Shown here: positions 32,317 to 44,187 of the stretch, one piece after another
Numbering within the stretch: position 1 is the first letter of the stretch
How the letters are laid out: the number at the start of each line of letters is the position of its first letter
Assembly: GCA_014529385.2 (NCBI GenBank)
Contig: CM043971.1
Location: 89,729,840 to 89,793,839 of the forward strand
Source: Adiantum capillus-veneris
Lineage: Eukaryota; Streptophyta; Polypodiopsida; Polypodiales; Pteridaceae
DNA: 64,000 nucleotides
Direction of reading: 5' to 3'
Program-made: the position numbers and the translations under genes
The notes under the pieces: model-generated
What the model was told of the DNA's origin: nothing
What the model saw: the letters and a program-made list of their open reading frames with translations, nothing else
Databases searched by the model: none

Positions 32317-33193
32317 AGACATCCTACGCGTAGGATGTCTCAAGGACACTTTTTGGCACAAACCTCATCAATTTTTGTCATGCACACGTTCTAAATGACA
32401 TTTACAAGCCATACACCAAGTTTCATCACATTTGGACCAGATTTGACCTCATATGCATGGAAAAACGCAAAGTTAGGACATAGAGGCAATAATGGGCCAT
32501 TGACCTACCAAATCTTGTCCAAATCTCATGAAACTTGCACAACACATTCACATAGACATCAACAAACAATCTGTGTGGTCAAGGAGTCAAAATGATGAAA
32601 AAGACATCCTACTCGTAGGATATCTAATGGACCTTTTTGGCATGGAAGGGATGTTTTGTCATTCCAAATCTAATTACCTCATCATCAAGAGTCCATATGT
32701 CAAGTTTGAAGCCATTCTAATCACTTTTGACCCCCAACACCTTCAAGATACACTTTTTGAGCCCAAAAACACCTCACAGAGCCCTACAAGCGTTAAATCT
32801 TATCCAAATTCAAATCCAAGAACATGGCCATGTTCCATAGGCCAGGGACAACCCACAGAACAAGTTTCATGCAATTTTGATGAAAAAGACATCCTACGCG
32901 TAGGATGTCTTCAGCATAAATTTAGCCTTCTGTGCAAGGAATGACATCACGGGAGCCAATACCATGGTGCAATGAGCCCATATACCAATTTTTAACCCAT
33001 TTGGACATCAATTGCTAGCTATGATGGACATGCTACCCAAATTGTGACCTAAAGCCTGAATCAGCCCAAAATCCACTTCTTGATATCCAAAATCAAATCC
33101 AAGCCTATAGCCATGTTCCATGAGCCTTACACTACCTGCACGTCAAGTATGAACCAATTCTGATGAAAAAGACATCCTACGCGTAGGATGTCT
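32317..33193 (+). repeat. Second palindrome cluster, ~285-bp tandem units
   Basis: Dyads lie at 32317-32340 (perfect), 32602-32625 (degraded), 32887-32910 (perfect) and 33170-33193 (perfect). Intervals are 285, 285 and 283 bp. Three of the four follow GATGAAAA and a shared upstream phrase such as CATGTTCCAT...AAGT. The palindromes are far better conserved than the sequence between them. Confidence 0.95.
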
Positions 33194-33358
33194 AGATGGA
33201 AATTTTTTGCCAGATTTGCACTGTGAGCACATGCACAGCTTCACAAGTTCCTTTTAAGCTATAATTTCAATTTTCAAGTCATTTGGATAAGTAAAACTCA
33301 GTTCCGCAGCTAATATGGAAAAAACGCTAACTTTGGATTACTGAGTGCAACAGGATCT

Positions 33359-36300
33359 ATGGCAGCCTCGAAGTCACCGGCAAAGAAGAAAAGAATGACA
33401 GTCAAAGATTATTTGGACGAGGTGGAACCTTTTGTCATTCCAGAGGGAACACTAAAGCCCACCAGCACCTGGATACAAGAAGATCTGTTAGAGTCAAACG
33501 ACCTAAAGATCTACCAGGGAGTGTTCAAAGACAATGAAGGCAATGTAATAGAGCTACCAATGCTGCCAAGAGAGCTCAATGAATTTGTACGAAGCAAAAT
33601 GGCCGGCTACTTGGAGAAAATTGACCTCCATAACTATTTCGAAGCAATACCAGCAGGGGTGGACATCAAAAGAGTATGGGAGTTTGTAACAAGCATCAAA
33701 GAGTATGGAGTGGCCAAGGTGACAGATTTGCAAGGCAGACCCGATACAGAGATCATAATCACGGAGCGGGTTGTAGCCCATGCACTAGATCTCTCCAATC
33801 AAGGAGACAGTGTGGCAAAAAGAAGGGATGAAGTCAAGGTGTACAAAGAGAAAAAGGCAAATTACACCTTTGAAGACATTGCCAACCCAAAGGTGGCAAT
33901 CATGAGCCAATTGTACAAATAGTACTTCCACATGTGCACGAAGAGGCCACAGAAGTACAGGATGCCGCCAGGTGCAATTGCCACAACGTTTACTTGGGCA
34001 ATGACAAAAGGCACCCCAAAGATAATCAACTATGTGGCATACATACATGACAGCTTAGCAAAAATGGGCAACAAAAAGCCAACCTACATAGTGCCAGGAG
34101 AAATGATAACCAAGGTGGTTTATGCAGCACTACACGCTAAAGGAAGGTGGCCTGATCCCCCATCTCAGAATGATTGGCTAAGTGTAAAACAAGACAAGGA
34201 AGATGAGCCACAAAGAGCACCAAGGGTGGCTACGAGGTTGAAAAGACGGCTAGAGCCAGTTGAAGAGGAGCTACCCGAGCAGAAGAAAGGAAAGAAGGAG
34301 TCTGCTCAAGTGCCGGCCAAAGAAACCAGGTCTCAAAAAGCGGCAAGACTCGAGAGGTTGATGGAGAGTTTCCGAGCAGAAAGAGCCCTCAAGGGTGATT
34401 TAAATGACCTCTGGAAGCCATCTCTCAAGTCTATGTCCGGATCATCCAGAAGAGTGCAGAGGGACCGCTTTGAAGATTATATCAAGAATTTCAAGATTCT
34501 TGATGCTGCAGCGAAAAACATTCCCCATGTCCCTTTTACCGAGGAGGAAGTGGAGCAGATAAGGTAGACACTGCTAGATGAACAAGAAAGCCAAGAAAGG
34601 GAAAGGAAAACAAAAGCAGACAGGGACTTAAAGGGCAAACCGGCAGCTTTACCAAATAGCCCTGAACCCAGCCCACAGCCATCACCACCGCCATCACCAC
34701 CGCCTAGCAGCCCTTCACCAGAAGATAAGGAGGCTGAGGACAAACAATAAGAAAACCAAGCTGAGGAGCAAGGTCAAAGGCAAGAACATGAGCCAAAGGA
34801 AGAGGCCAAGCTTGATTCTGAACAAAAAGGACTAGATGAGGCCTATTATGCATTTTTGGACTTGCTAGCTGCAGGCTATACAAGGGAAGAAGCCGCCACA
34901 GTCGCATTCGACTTGGCGAGGACAAGGCATAAAGAACAGATGCCAGGCATCCGACTAGTGGAGCTAAAAGAAATTGCTACCGACACGGTAGACCTGCACC
35001 CGCCCTCTGATGACTGGGACGTGGTGATGACAAAGCTAGCTGGAATACGAGCACAATCTATGGCATCAGAGAAAGAAATGATAACTCTAAAGGCCACCGA
35101 AGAAAAGACCAAGATGGAAAGGGATTCTTTGCAGGCACAAAGCCAAGGGCAAAAAGAGAGAGAAGCTGACCTCCAAGCCAGCTTGGCAACGGCTCTACAA
35201 AACTGCCAAACAAAGGAAGAAGCAAATGAGGCAGCACGAAAAAGAATACAAGCATCTGAAGAAGAGTGTCTGTAGCTCAGCAAGTCATTGCGAGATGCTG
35301 AAAAAGAACGGGATAATCTGACACTACAGCTGGCTGAAGAAACAAAAGAAGTAGAGGCCATGAGAAATGCCAAGGAAAAAGCAGAGATAGAACAAGAAGC
35401 AAGCCTGGATGAAGTCCTTGAGCTCAAGGACCAATTAAAAGTCAAAGATCAAACCATCTAGAGGCTGCGAGCATCACCTGCTAGAGTTAGAGCTACGAGA
35501 TCGACTCAAATCATTTCCGAGAGTCAAATATATGAAGAGCAGATGCAAGAACTTCAGAAGGAGCTGACTCTCGAGAAAAAGCAGAGGTTAATGATGGCTG
35601 AAGGTTCTATAGCAATGCAAACAAGAATGGAGGACAGCCAAAAAGCCCTACAAGAAGAAGCGGAAAGCATAAAGAAAAAGCTCGAGGAGGCAGAAAGAGT
35701 AAACGATGAGCTTAATGACCTCCTCGTAAACATGGGCGGAGAAGCTGAAGCGGAAAAACAAACACTCCTCAGGAAAATTGAGAAGTTAAAAGGCCAGCAA
35801 CAAGCAGAGGCAGAAAGCTTAGGGCCAGCCGCCAATGAGGGCATCGACCTTGAAAATGTGGAAGATCCTGTGGACACACCCAGGCAAGAGGAAAGCATAG
35901 CAAGATCCTCTCAAGAGCCGCAGGATCTAACACAAGAAGAGGAGGAAAAATTGCGTAAGGCAATAGAGGCAGAGCTAAGAGAAAGCACAAAGGAAGCCTT
36001 GGAATGGGAGCAGAGGGTCTTCAAATCTATGACCATTCAGAAGATTGACGCCAGCAACTTAGGCGTAAGTGGCTTCAGCCCTCTCTCCCATATCCATTGT
36101 TGAAATATGAGGCAACAACAATAAACAGGCGAATCAGAGAAGAGACAACATTCCCTCTCTACAATGCAGACACCTCGAGGCCAAAAGAAGTTAAGCTCAT
36201 AGTAGATTCTTAGCCAAAGTGGAGGAAGGCTTGGCTTACCAAGTACCCACAATACCTAATCCACTTGGTAGAGGCACCTAAACATATCAGAGACAACCTT

Positions 36301-36804
36301 AGCTTCTGTCCTCTACCAAGGGCTAGGACGTGGAAGGCACAAGAAATCTTGCAAAGAAGCCAATCCACTTGGTTGAACTACCCAAAGCTGCCGGGTGTGA
36401 AGGCATGTGAGAGAATAAGTGTCCAATACATGGTGAAAACCCTCACGGGCGCCATAAAGTTGTTCACCATATCACCTGACCTTACATGCATTATGATGAG
36501 AAAAATCTGCAGAACCATCCTAGCAGTGTTCGAGACCTTCAAGCCAGGCCAGGTGATCGATAGAATATTCTTCTTCCAGGATACATACAGATGTGCTTAT
36601 GATCTGTCAGGTCAGCCTTCCAAGGAGGTGATACATGCGTTGTATCAAAGAATTATGTTTCTACCATCCTATCACCTCCAGGCTTTTGAAGAAGCATTCT
36701 ATACGGGGTTCTTCACCATGAATACACATATCTTTGGCCCCACAATGCTCAATCTACATGCAAGGTACGAATCACTGCTAAAGATGCGGGAAACGATAAG
36801 ATGA
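33359..36804 (+). pseudogene. Giant Ty3 accessory frame (coiled-coil protein, unknown function)
   Basis: Starts at an ATG after the palindrome cluster (MAASKSPAKKKRMTVKDYLD). One frame runs to ~36063 with stops at 33920 (TAG), 34565 (TAG), 34748 (TAA), 35273 (TAG) and 35459 (TAG). A frameshift follows, then a stop near 36212, and a final stretch ends at 36804; total about 1,150 codons. Parts in order: basic start; a globular region to ~34180 (PRELNEFVRSKMAGYLEKID); a basic segment; a Pro/Ser-rich run (PSPQPSPPPSPPPSSP, near 34680); a long Glu/Lys/Ala-rich coiled coil (~35050-35990); and a globular C-terminus (FETFKPGQVIDRIFFFQDTY). No signal peptide or membrane span was seen, so it is not an obvious envelope protein despite the envelope-like position. 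The N-part could be a plant mobile-domain or Gag-like fold; unproven. Confidence 0.8.
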
Positions 36805-36839
36805 AGCAACTTATCAAGGCCATGTCGGGGACGACATGA

Positions 36840-36855
36840 ACAAGGAGGGGGGGAA
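36840..36855 (+). promoter_or_regulatory. Giant Ty3 polypurine tract
   Basis: AACAAGGAGGGGGGGAA lies directly before the 3' LTR. It is a purine-only run starting the plus strand of cDNA. Confidence 0.88.
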
Positions 36856-37482
36856 TGTTAGAAGCTAGACACACCCCACGGCGGTCGGAATCGAGTGCGG
36901 AGAAGTGCAGCGTGTTGCCTCCGACTAGAGCTACGCGCCGATACCAACATTGCGCGTGTACGGTCCGGCTTTGGGAGATCCTTCTACGAGCTTCATCGGT
37001 TGTTTGGGTGAGCATACGTTATCTGATTTTGCATTGCAGCATATCCACGCGTTCACATTGAGTAGAACTACACATTAGGCACTTCAGATTTCGAAAACGA
37101 AGACCTGCAGATTTCGGCCAGACATCCTAAGTGTTTCTGCACCGGGTGTTTTGGGTCGTGATTTTGGTTCATAGACCTTAGGGAGCGCGGCCTATAGGTA
37201 TTAGTAGGGTCTCCTTCAAGTTCTATGGTGTTTCGAAAGTGTTTGATGGGTGTTCGGCTCTAGCAAGCGTTGTAGGAAGTTTCCTCTTTTGCACTCTTGA
37301 AGGCTGTGACTTAGACAATTGGTAGAGACCTCTGTAGGAATTAGTTAGGAGTCGATCGAGTGTAGGTTGACACCTTATGCTTGCTTCCATGCGCCTGCGG
37401 GTCGAGCTTCGTCCTTAGCTGACATTAGTTGTTAGGTGAGTTCTCGCTGTGCTGACGTCCGTCGCGGCGTATCCGTCCAATA
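36856..37482 (+). repeat. Giant Ty3 3' LTR with 310-bp internal deletion (627 bp)
   Basis: Matches the 5' LTR but lacks the counterpart of 2940-3249, which holds the TATA box. The junction reads CACCCCAC then GGCGGTCGG. The last CA has become TA. It is followed by the AGGGA duplication. Confidence 0.93.
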
Positions 37483-37487
37483 AGGGA

Positions 37488-40351
37488 AACATACATACAA
37501 CAGTTAGTACTCCTAATACTATTGCAAGGAAAAGACATATACCCATTAAATCGGACAAAATAATGAAGAAGACTATTGGAAAGGTTCTCTTGGTACCATC
37601 TCTTACCCAAGAACCTACTCTCAGTTGGAGATATCACAAAGAAAGGTCTAAAAGTGGATTTTGAAGGCAGCCAATGCCTCATTAAAGACCCAAAGAATCA
37701 CTACAAAGTGATTTCCAAAGGGAAGAAGCATGTGAAGCTCTTCAAATTGGAAGGAGCACCCTCAACATTTTTAGCTTTTGATGATGGAACTTCAATAACA
37801 TGTGTATGCTGAAGAGTCAAGGTATGGTTTTGAGAATTCCAACCTTACCAAGCATTGGAAAAATATGTGAAGCATGTTGTCTAGGAAAGCAATCTAGAAG
37901 AAAATTTCCAAGGAGCAAAACTAGAGCACTTGGAACACTTGATTTGATCCATGCTGAGGTGTGTGAATTAGCCCACACTCCTTAACTTGGTGGGCACACT
38001 TATTATGTGAGTTCTAATGATGATTACTTGAGATATACTTGGGTTTCCAAGGCTGAAGTATTTCCACTTGATGATTGAGCAGATGACAAGTAGGAATCTC
38101 AAAGATCTAAGGTTAGATAAGGGACGAAAACTCTCCAAGAATTCTTATCCAAAGAATTCAGCCAATACCTCCTTCAAAATGGCATCAGAGACCACACTCC
38201 CCAAAAAAATGGTGTAGTAGAAAGGAAGAACAAGACACTCTTTGAAGTAGCTTGTTGCATGCTCAAAGACAAAGGACTTAGTAATAGTTATTGGGTTGAA
38301 GCTATCAACATAGCATGCTACTTGATGAATAGGTTCCTTACATAGATCTTGAAGAGAATTACACCCTATGAAGCTCTACACAAGGTAAATCCAAACATAC
38401 ATCATCTAAGAGTCTTTGGTTGCTTGGTATTTCCTCATATTCCAGATGCCAAGAGGAAGAAACTTGATGAGACAAGTCAAGGAGTTGCATATAGTGATGT
38501 GAGCAAAGATTACAAGCTATATGACCCAATCATGAAGGAGTCATTCATCTCAAGAGATATCATATTTGATGAGAATACAAGATTCAACTAAGCCCTAAAT
38601 TCAAATTTGGATACAAGCTCTCCATCACCACTCAAGGTGGAAGTGCTATCAATCATACAAGAGCATAAGATAGACAAATTGGAGGAAGAAGATGAGGATC
38701 ATCAAGAAACCACCCTTAGAAGGTATTCAAATATTAGAACACAAACTCAAATGCTGACTAATCAAAGAGGTAATGCATTAAATTTTCAGCAATGCAATGT
38801 GGCAACCCCACACAAGAATGAGACATGGAAGTTATTTCCACTACCTCCCAACAAGAAAGCTATAGGATGAAAATGGCTTTACAAGCTCAAATTCAACAAA
38901 TAAGGGAAGATTGATAGACACAAAGCAAGGTTAGCAGCCAAAGGTTTTTCTCAACAATATGGGTTAGACTATGATGAAACATATGCTCTTGTAGCCAAGA
39001 TGAGTTCCTTTAGGTTAATTCTTGCTTTAGCATCTACTTTTAGGTGGAAGCTTAAGCAAATGGATTTCAAAAGTATCTTCCTCAAAGGGCTACTTGAGGA
39101 GGAAGTGTATATGCAAAAGCCAAAAGGATATGTTGTTGCATGCCTAGAAGACATGGTATCCAAGGTTGAGAAGATATGGGTATGGGAGGATTGACGATCA
39201 TCTTCACTCCCAAGGTTTCCAAGGAAGCCATGCCGATCACACTCTCTATTACAAGGTTTCAAGGCAAAGATATTGTCCTAGTTATTTTTTATGTGGATGA
39301 TCTTATTTTGATAGGCAACAAAGAATCTATGGTGGAGGATGTTCAATATCAACTCTCCAAGGAGTTTGATATGAAGGGCCTTGGTGAATTACCCTACATT
39401 CTTGGCATTCAAATCTCTAGGTTGAAGAAGGGAGACATCTTTATCTCTCATCAAAAGTACCTCTATTCTTGATAGGTTTAACATGACTAGCTCCAAACCA
39501 ATTTCTACACCCATGGAGTCCACTATTAAGCTCATCAAGGATGAGCATGGTGTTCCTTGTGATGTCACTCTTTGTAGGCAACTCATAGGATCTCTCATAT
39601 TTCTACACCCATGGATTCCACTTTTAAGCTCACCAAGGATGAGCATGGTGTGCCTTGTGATGTCACTCTCTATAGGCAACTCATAGGATCTCTCATCTAC
39701 TTGACAATTACTAGGCCTTCCATTTGTTTTGCAGTCAACTCACTTGCTCAATACAGCAAGCACCAAAGGTATCTCACTAGAATGAAGCCAAGAGGGTACT
39801 TAAGGTACTTGAAAAATACTCCCTCTTTAGGTATTTTATATGGAGGAGATATGCTCTATCTCCATGGATATATTGATTCAAATTATGCAGTAAATTTGGT
39901 GGATAGAAAGAGCATTAGTGGCATGATTTCTTTCTAGGTGTTGGGCCCATTTCCTAGAGCTCCAAGAAGCAAAACACCATCAGTCGTTCCTCAACTAACG
40001 ATGAATATAAAGCTCTTACTACATCAACTTGTAAAGCTATTTGATTGCAGAGATGCTTGCAAGAATTAGGTTTCTATGAAAGTGTACATGCTACACCTAT
40101 TATGTTTGACAACACCTTGGCTGAAGTATTAGCCAAGAACCTAGGGATGCATCAAAGGACCAAGCATATTGAAGTCGAAGGCATTTCATAAGAGAAAAAT
40201 TGCAAAGTGGAGATATAGTCTTACATCATTGCAATACCAAGGAGAACGTTGTTGATATCTTCACTAAAGCTCTAGGGAAGGAGATTCTCTTCAAGCATAG
40301 ATCAACACTTGGCATGATGGAGCTTCCCTTAAGGGAAGGTAGTGAACAATA
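37488..40351 (+). pseudogene. pol: Copia-A pol: protease end, integrase, RT, RNase H (broken)
   Basis: Resumes the frame cut at 2915. After a protease tail, the pre-integrase domain reads LLSVGDITKKGLKVDFEG and the zinc domain IGKICEACCLGKQSRRKFP. The integrase core appears as LDLIHAEVCELAHT and later VVERKNKTLFEVACCML. RT shows HKARLAAKGFSQQYGLDYDE, KLKQMDFKSIFLKGLLEEEV and the catalytic VIFYVDDLILIGN (FYVDD form). The RT to RNase H linker YLTITRPSICFAVNSLAQYS follows. RNase H reads STNDEYKALTT, and the end KENVVDIFTKALGKE is typical of copia. The order integrase before RT confirms Ty1/copia. Stops and frameshifts occur throughout, plus a 98-bp duplication at ~39501. Confidence 0.9.
39501..39696 (+). 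repeat. 98-bp tandem duplication in Copia-A pol
   Basis: The unit starts ATTTCTACACCCATGGA at 39501 and again at 39599. Each copy runs through GATGAGCATGGTGT to AGGATCTCTCAT. The length is not a multiple of three, so it breaks the frame. Confidence 0.93.
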
Positions 40352-40488
40352 AGGGAGCGCTCCTCATACAAGGTTCATGAATAAAAAAAGGCTTGTTCAA
40401 AAAGTCTTCAATTTAAACATTAGATACTTGGTTTTTTCAATTCATCTTTGGTTTCAGGTTTTTAGTTTTCTCATTAGAGATGCTTATG

Positions 40489-40502
40489 GACTTGAGGGAA
40501 GG
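40489..40502 (+). promoter_or_regulatory. Copia-A polypurine tract
   Basis: ACTTGAGGGAAGG lies directly before the 3' LTR start TGTTAAAG. The ~140 bp from the pol stop to this tract contain no gene. Confidence 0.75.
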
Positions 40503-41596
40503 TGTTAAAGGTTCAAGTCCAACACATATTCTTCAACAATGTAGAAACAAAGGTCCAATCATGATGGTATGAAGGTTTGGCATGATGTTTTGACATCATT
40601 TTGGAGGGTCAAAATAATCTATATCATCAGATTTAGGCAAGGGAAGAGTCTATGATAACTACCGATCAACCGTGTAGTAAAGTACCAAAAGTACCTAAAA
40701 GTACCTAAAAGTCATGAGAAACTTCAAGAGGTCCAATAGATAGATTTGTAGGGGTGATTCTAGCCACCTACATCCATAATCTTGTGGAGCAATACAAAGA
40801 GAAGTTGATTTATCCAATATGGACTACAATCTGGTTAAAGGGTTCATCCTACGTTCACTCCTACCATTTCTGGTGAAGGCACCAAGTTGGATGTCTGCAA
40901 TGGCAATAGACTAACAAAAACAGCCAGCATACCAAATCAGGTACTACTTACCAAGAGATATAACCATGATCTCATGTGATGAAGTGTGAAGAGGAAATTT
41001 TTCCCACATCATGGAGAAGTTACCTATCAAAATGATCCACGAATTATGATCAAGATGAAGAGTTACATCTATATAAAGATGTACCACCACACTTGTTGCA
41101 AAGAGGTAGTGAGAGAATACAGAGAGTAGATTGCTGAGAGACATTGGGAGGCACTAGAACATCTTGTATAGAGTGTTGTAGCTAGGAAACACTTTACTTG
41201 TACTTAGGTCTATAGCCTCAGCATTGGGTTTGGGTATTAGCTCCTCAATTTCTCTCTTAGTACCAATATTGTGTATCTGGGTGGTTCATAGTACCTGCTT
41301 TGGCACTTACAATACCAAACATTGATACTTCCAGGGTACCGAATTATCTGTTTAGTACTATTAGCTCTCTGCTATTGGTATTATTAAGAGTCTCTTACAA
41401 TTCCAAGTCTCATGGTCTATAGAACTAGTTTTGGTACTGAGAGTACCAACATTGTATCCAAGGTAGTTTGCTTATGAGTAAAGTTATTCCTCTCATTACA
41501 CCATTGTCTCTCTTATACATTTGATTACATATTGGTTCTCCTCTCTTATATATCTTGGCACATAGATCGAGACACACATTCCTCTATATTTTCACA
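40503..41596 (+). repeat. Copia-A 3' LTR (1094 bp)
   Basis: Starts TGTTAAAGGTTCAAG and ends TATTTTCACA. Its last ~650 bp match the 5' LTR remnant. A TATATAAAG box at 41070-41078 is degraded in the 5' copy (CTATGTATAG). Confidence 0.85.
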
Positions 41597-42444
41597 GTGA
41601 GAAAACCTCAAATTTTCAAATGTGGGAGGATATAAGATCCCCGATTTTTGGGTCTCTTTTAAAAATAAAAAAATCTAGATTCCAATGTGTACTTTTTAAT
41701 TTTTTTGGTTTGAAATGCTTGTTCAATAATTTTTTGAGGTTTTAAAATGAAAAGAAGGTTGTTTCCATGTTCCAATAATTCAAATAGAGCTTTGGTTTAA
41801 TTTTGGAAAAAAATTATAGTTTTTAGATTTTTTGACTTTTGTGCTTTTCGGTGCTTTTTTATGAAAAGTAAAGCCGGATTCTTAATCTACGACTCCCAGG
41901 ATGCGATGGTTCAATTTTATACAAAATCATTTTTTCGAGTGCTTTTCACACTATTTTTAGCTTTTCATGCTTTTTGGTGCTTTTTAATCGACGATAAAGA
42001 GCGAGTCCGTTTCCTCATTCAAGTGGACACGAGGGAGCCGTGATTCAATTTTAGAATTTCTTTTCTTTTTGCTTTTTATGCTATTTTTAGCTTTTTGTGC
42101 TTTCCAACGTTTTTGAAAAGCAATGTGCTTTTTAAAACGACCTAAACCTAAAAATATTATTTTTAGTTACCGTTTGGGTGAAAATGGTCATATGATGAAG
42201 AGACAAAATTAAACAATACTTTTACGGGAATAATTTTTATAAAACGAGACACCGTAAATACGTTGCGATAATACAAAACAATGGTAATTATGTCAGAGTA
42301 CCACGGTGTAGCCTAGTTCAATTACGATCTCAATAGCAAAAATTGAAGGGAAGGGGTGAGAGTTGACTTCCAAAAGCAGTGCTTTGTTTTTAGAAAAAAC
42401 TCCCAAAAGTTATAGCTAATCCTGGAAAAAGAGGGGGCGCTACA
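41597..42444. other. AT-rich flank with degenerate GCTTTTxxGTGCTTTT repeats
   Basis: The first ~265 bp match the block lodged in the Copia-A 5' LTR (1388-1628). From 41840 to 42125 a loose repeat recurs several times: GTGCTTTTCGGTGCTTTTT, CATGCTTTTTGGTGCTTTTT, ATGCTATTTTTAGC. No gene is supported. The end (AAAAAGAGGGGGCGCTACA) looks like a polypurine tract for the LTR-like block that follows. Confidence 0.5.
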
Positions 42445-44115
42445 TGTTGGCTTGGGACACTTAGACCTGTAAGAATTAGCATATAAGGAGAAGTTCTACT
42501 CAATTTTCAGTGCCGACAATTGCATATACTATCACAAGACTATACATACATATTATACGACGTGGTGCTAGCTCTCCATAACCATCTCCATAAGAGCTTC
42601 TCTCTCATTGATGGGAAGAATAAGAAGAAGAACACTCTCTCTCTACTAGCTTACCATAAACTTATATGTGGGTGTATGGTTAGTCAATCCAAATCGTACG
42701 AGTAAGTATGGGCAAAGTGGCTTTGTTTTTGTGTCACAGTTACTCACATGAGTTTCATATGGAAGAAGTGATGTGATAAGATGTTAGTCTATGTTATGAG
42801 TTTGAGCTTGATGAATTGCTTTGAAGTGAATACTTTATTTTTCATATCATGCATGCATCCAAAATTAGAAAAAGTTGTTTTTTGCATATATGTGGAGTTA
42901 TGACATATTCTTGACCAAAGTCATGGAGCTGTTTTGCATCATGATTGGATTGATGTGGGGATGTCACATGATGTATGAAACCTCATAGATAGATATGGAT
43001 GTTTCATGTACATGCATGTACTGCTTTCCATCCTTCTAGGTCAAAACTAGGTCTATGTGCAAGCAAGGTGAGGTGCGGTCATAATACATCACTTATGCAT
43101 GGTCAAATATTATCCAAATGGGATTTTGAGGCTATGCTCAGCTAACGACCATATTTTTTTTCTTTTGCTCGGTTTGGTTTGCATAGTCAAAACTCCAAAT
43201 GTGGAAGTTGGTTCAACAAGGAATATGGTTTGTGGTAAAGGACTGACATCCCTCATGGTTTATGGTTGTGATTTTGATTGTGAAAGCCGGTGTGGCTCTT
43301 GGATCATTTTTTTTAATGGTTGTGCTTTTGAAATGCTACCAAAACTTTTGCAGCAGCCATGTTATTTGCTAAAGTGGTTTTGCAAGTTAGATGTGCATCA
43401 CCCTGAGTAGGATGGAGTGCTCAACCATGTGTTGAGATTGGATAGTGGTTTTGATGGTTTATGGTAGTTAAGGGTATAGACCCTCTACACTCTGACTCCT
43501 TTGGAAAGGATTGTTTGTGCATATGCAAAGTACTCACCTACATTGCTTAGCCTTAGATGCAAGGGTTGATGACTTGCAGCTCTGCTAGATTGAGGGTGTT
43601 GCCTGGATCTTCTTCTTTTTTGTTAGTCTCATCTACATGTTTAGTGCATTGAGGGTTGAATGACCTACATGGATAATGCATGGGAAATCTTGCCTTGCCT
43701 TTGCCTAAATATCTGGTGTGGCACCAAAGAGGTGTGGCTCCTAAATTGGTATGGTTGGTGTTGATTTCCTACCATTTTCTAGTATTTGGAATCCTTTTAG
43801 AGCTCGGGTTCAAGGAGGAGGGAGGCAAAGTGGCCTTAGATTATGTCTAGCTCAAGTATGTTGGATGTGTTCTAGCTCACTCCTTGTGAAGTGAAGTTCT
43901 CTATGTTTGTGGTAGGAGCGGAAGTGGATGGATAGACCGTTCAATCCCTACATAGGGTCCAATGCTACTAGCCATTTATATTATGAAGTTATGGTATACC
44001 CAGATTTTGTTACTGAATTAACTCATGGTTTTCTTGTTTCATTTAGATGGGACATTTAAAGATTCTCTTTTGTCTCTATGCACTCCATTTCACCCTGCCA
44101 CTTCTTTCTCTCTCC

Positions 44116-44187
<72 letters not shown>

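Larger units (their letters stand above)
30553..33358 (+). other. Giant Ty3 non-coding segment between pol and accessory frame
   Basis: About 2.8 kb with no supported coding frame on either strand. It contains two TATA-like boxes near its start, a short G-rich run at 30723-30730, and diverged ~285-bp tandem units with palindromes in its last kilobase. Its make-up (TATA, ~1.4 kb, palindrome units, ATG) mirrors that of the 5' LTR plus leader. Confidence 0.7.
2916..37482 (+). mobile_element. Giant Ty3/gypsy retrotransposon (~19.5 kb without nested insertions)
   Basis: The LTRs start TGTTAGAAGC and end ...TCCAACA (5') or ...TCCAATA (3'). They are flanked by the 5-bp duplication AGGGA at 2911-2915 and 37483-37487. 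A primer site follows the 5' LTR and a G-rich polypurine tract precedes the 3' LTR. Removing the Copia-B insertion (8304-23330) leaves about 19.5 kb, well above the common 5-12 kb. Coding order is pre-gag, gag, protease, RT, RNase H, integrase, a second protease-like domain, then a separate accessory frame. No second (archaeal-type) RNase H and no chromodomain motif were seen, so it differs from the Tat elements here. An Athila-like or plant-specific non-chromovirus lineage is possible but not proven. Confidence 0.93.
742..41596 (+). mobile_element. Copia-A: old, broken Ty1/copia retrotransposon interrupted by a giant Ty3 element
   Basis: Left and right LTR portions (742-1387 and 40949-41596) align over ~645 bp. 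A perfect initiator-Met-tRNA primer site follows the 5' LTR. The order gag, zinc knuckle, protease, integrase, RT, RNase H is that of Ty1/copia. The coding part is split at 2915/37488 by the giant Ty3 element, with an AGGGA duplication on both sides. Many stops and frameshifts, a truncated 5' LTR and two internal tandem duplications show that it is long dead. It is the oldest insertion of the nested stack. Confidence 0.88.

Noticed and set aside
33359-36804. Calling the accessory frame of the giant Ty3 an envelope protein
   Set aside because: The position fits, but no signal peptide, membrane span or cleavage-type site was seen. The coiled coil and basic start do not by themselves support it.
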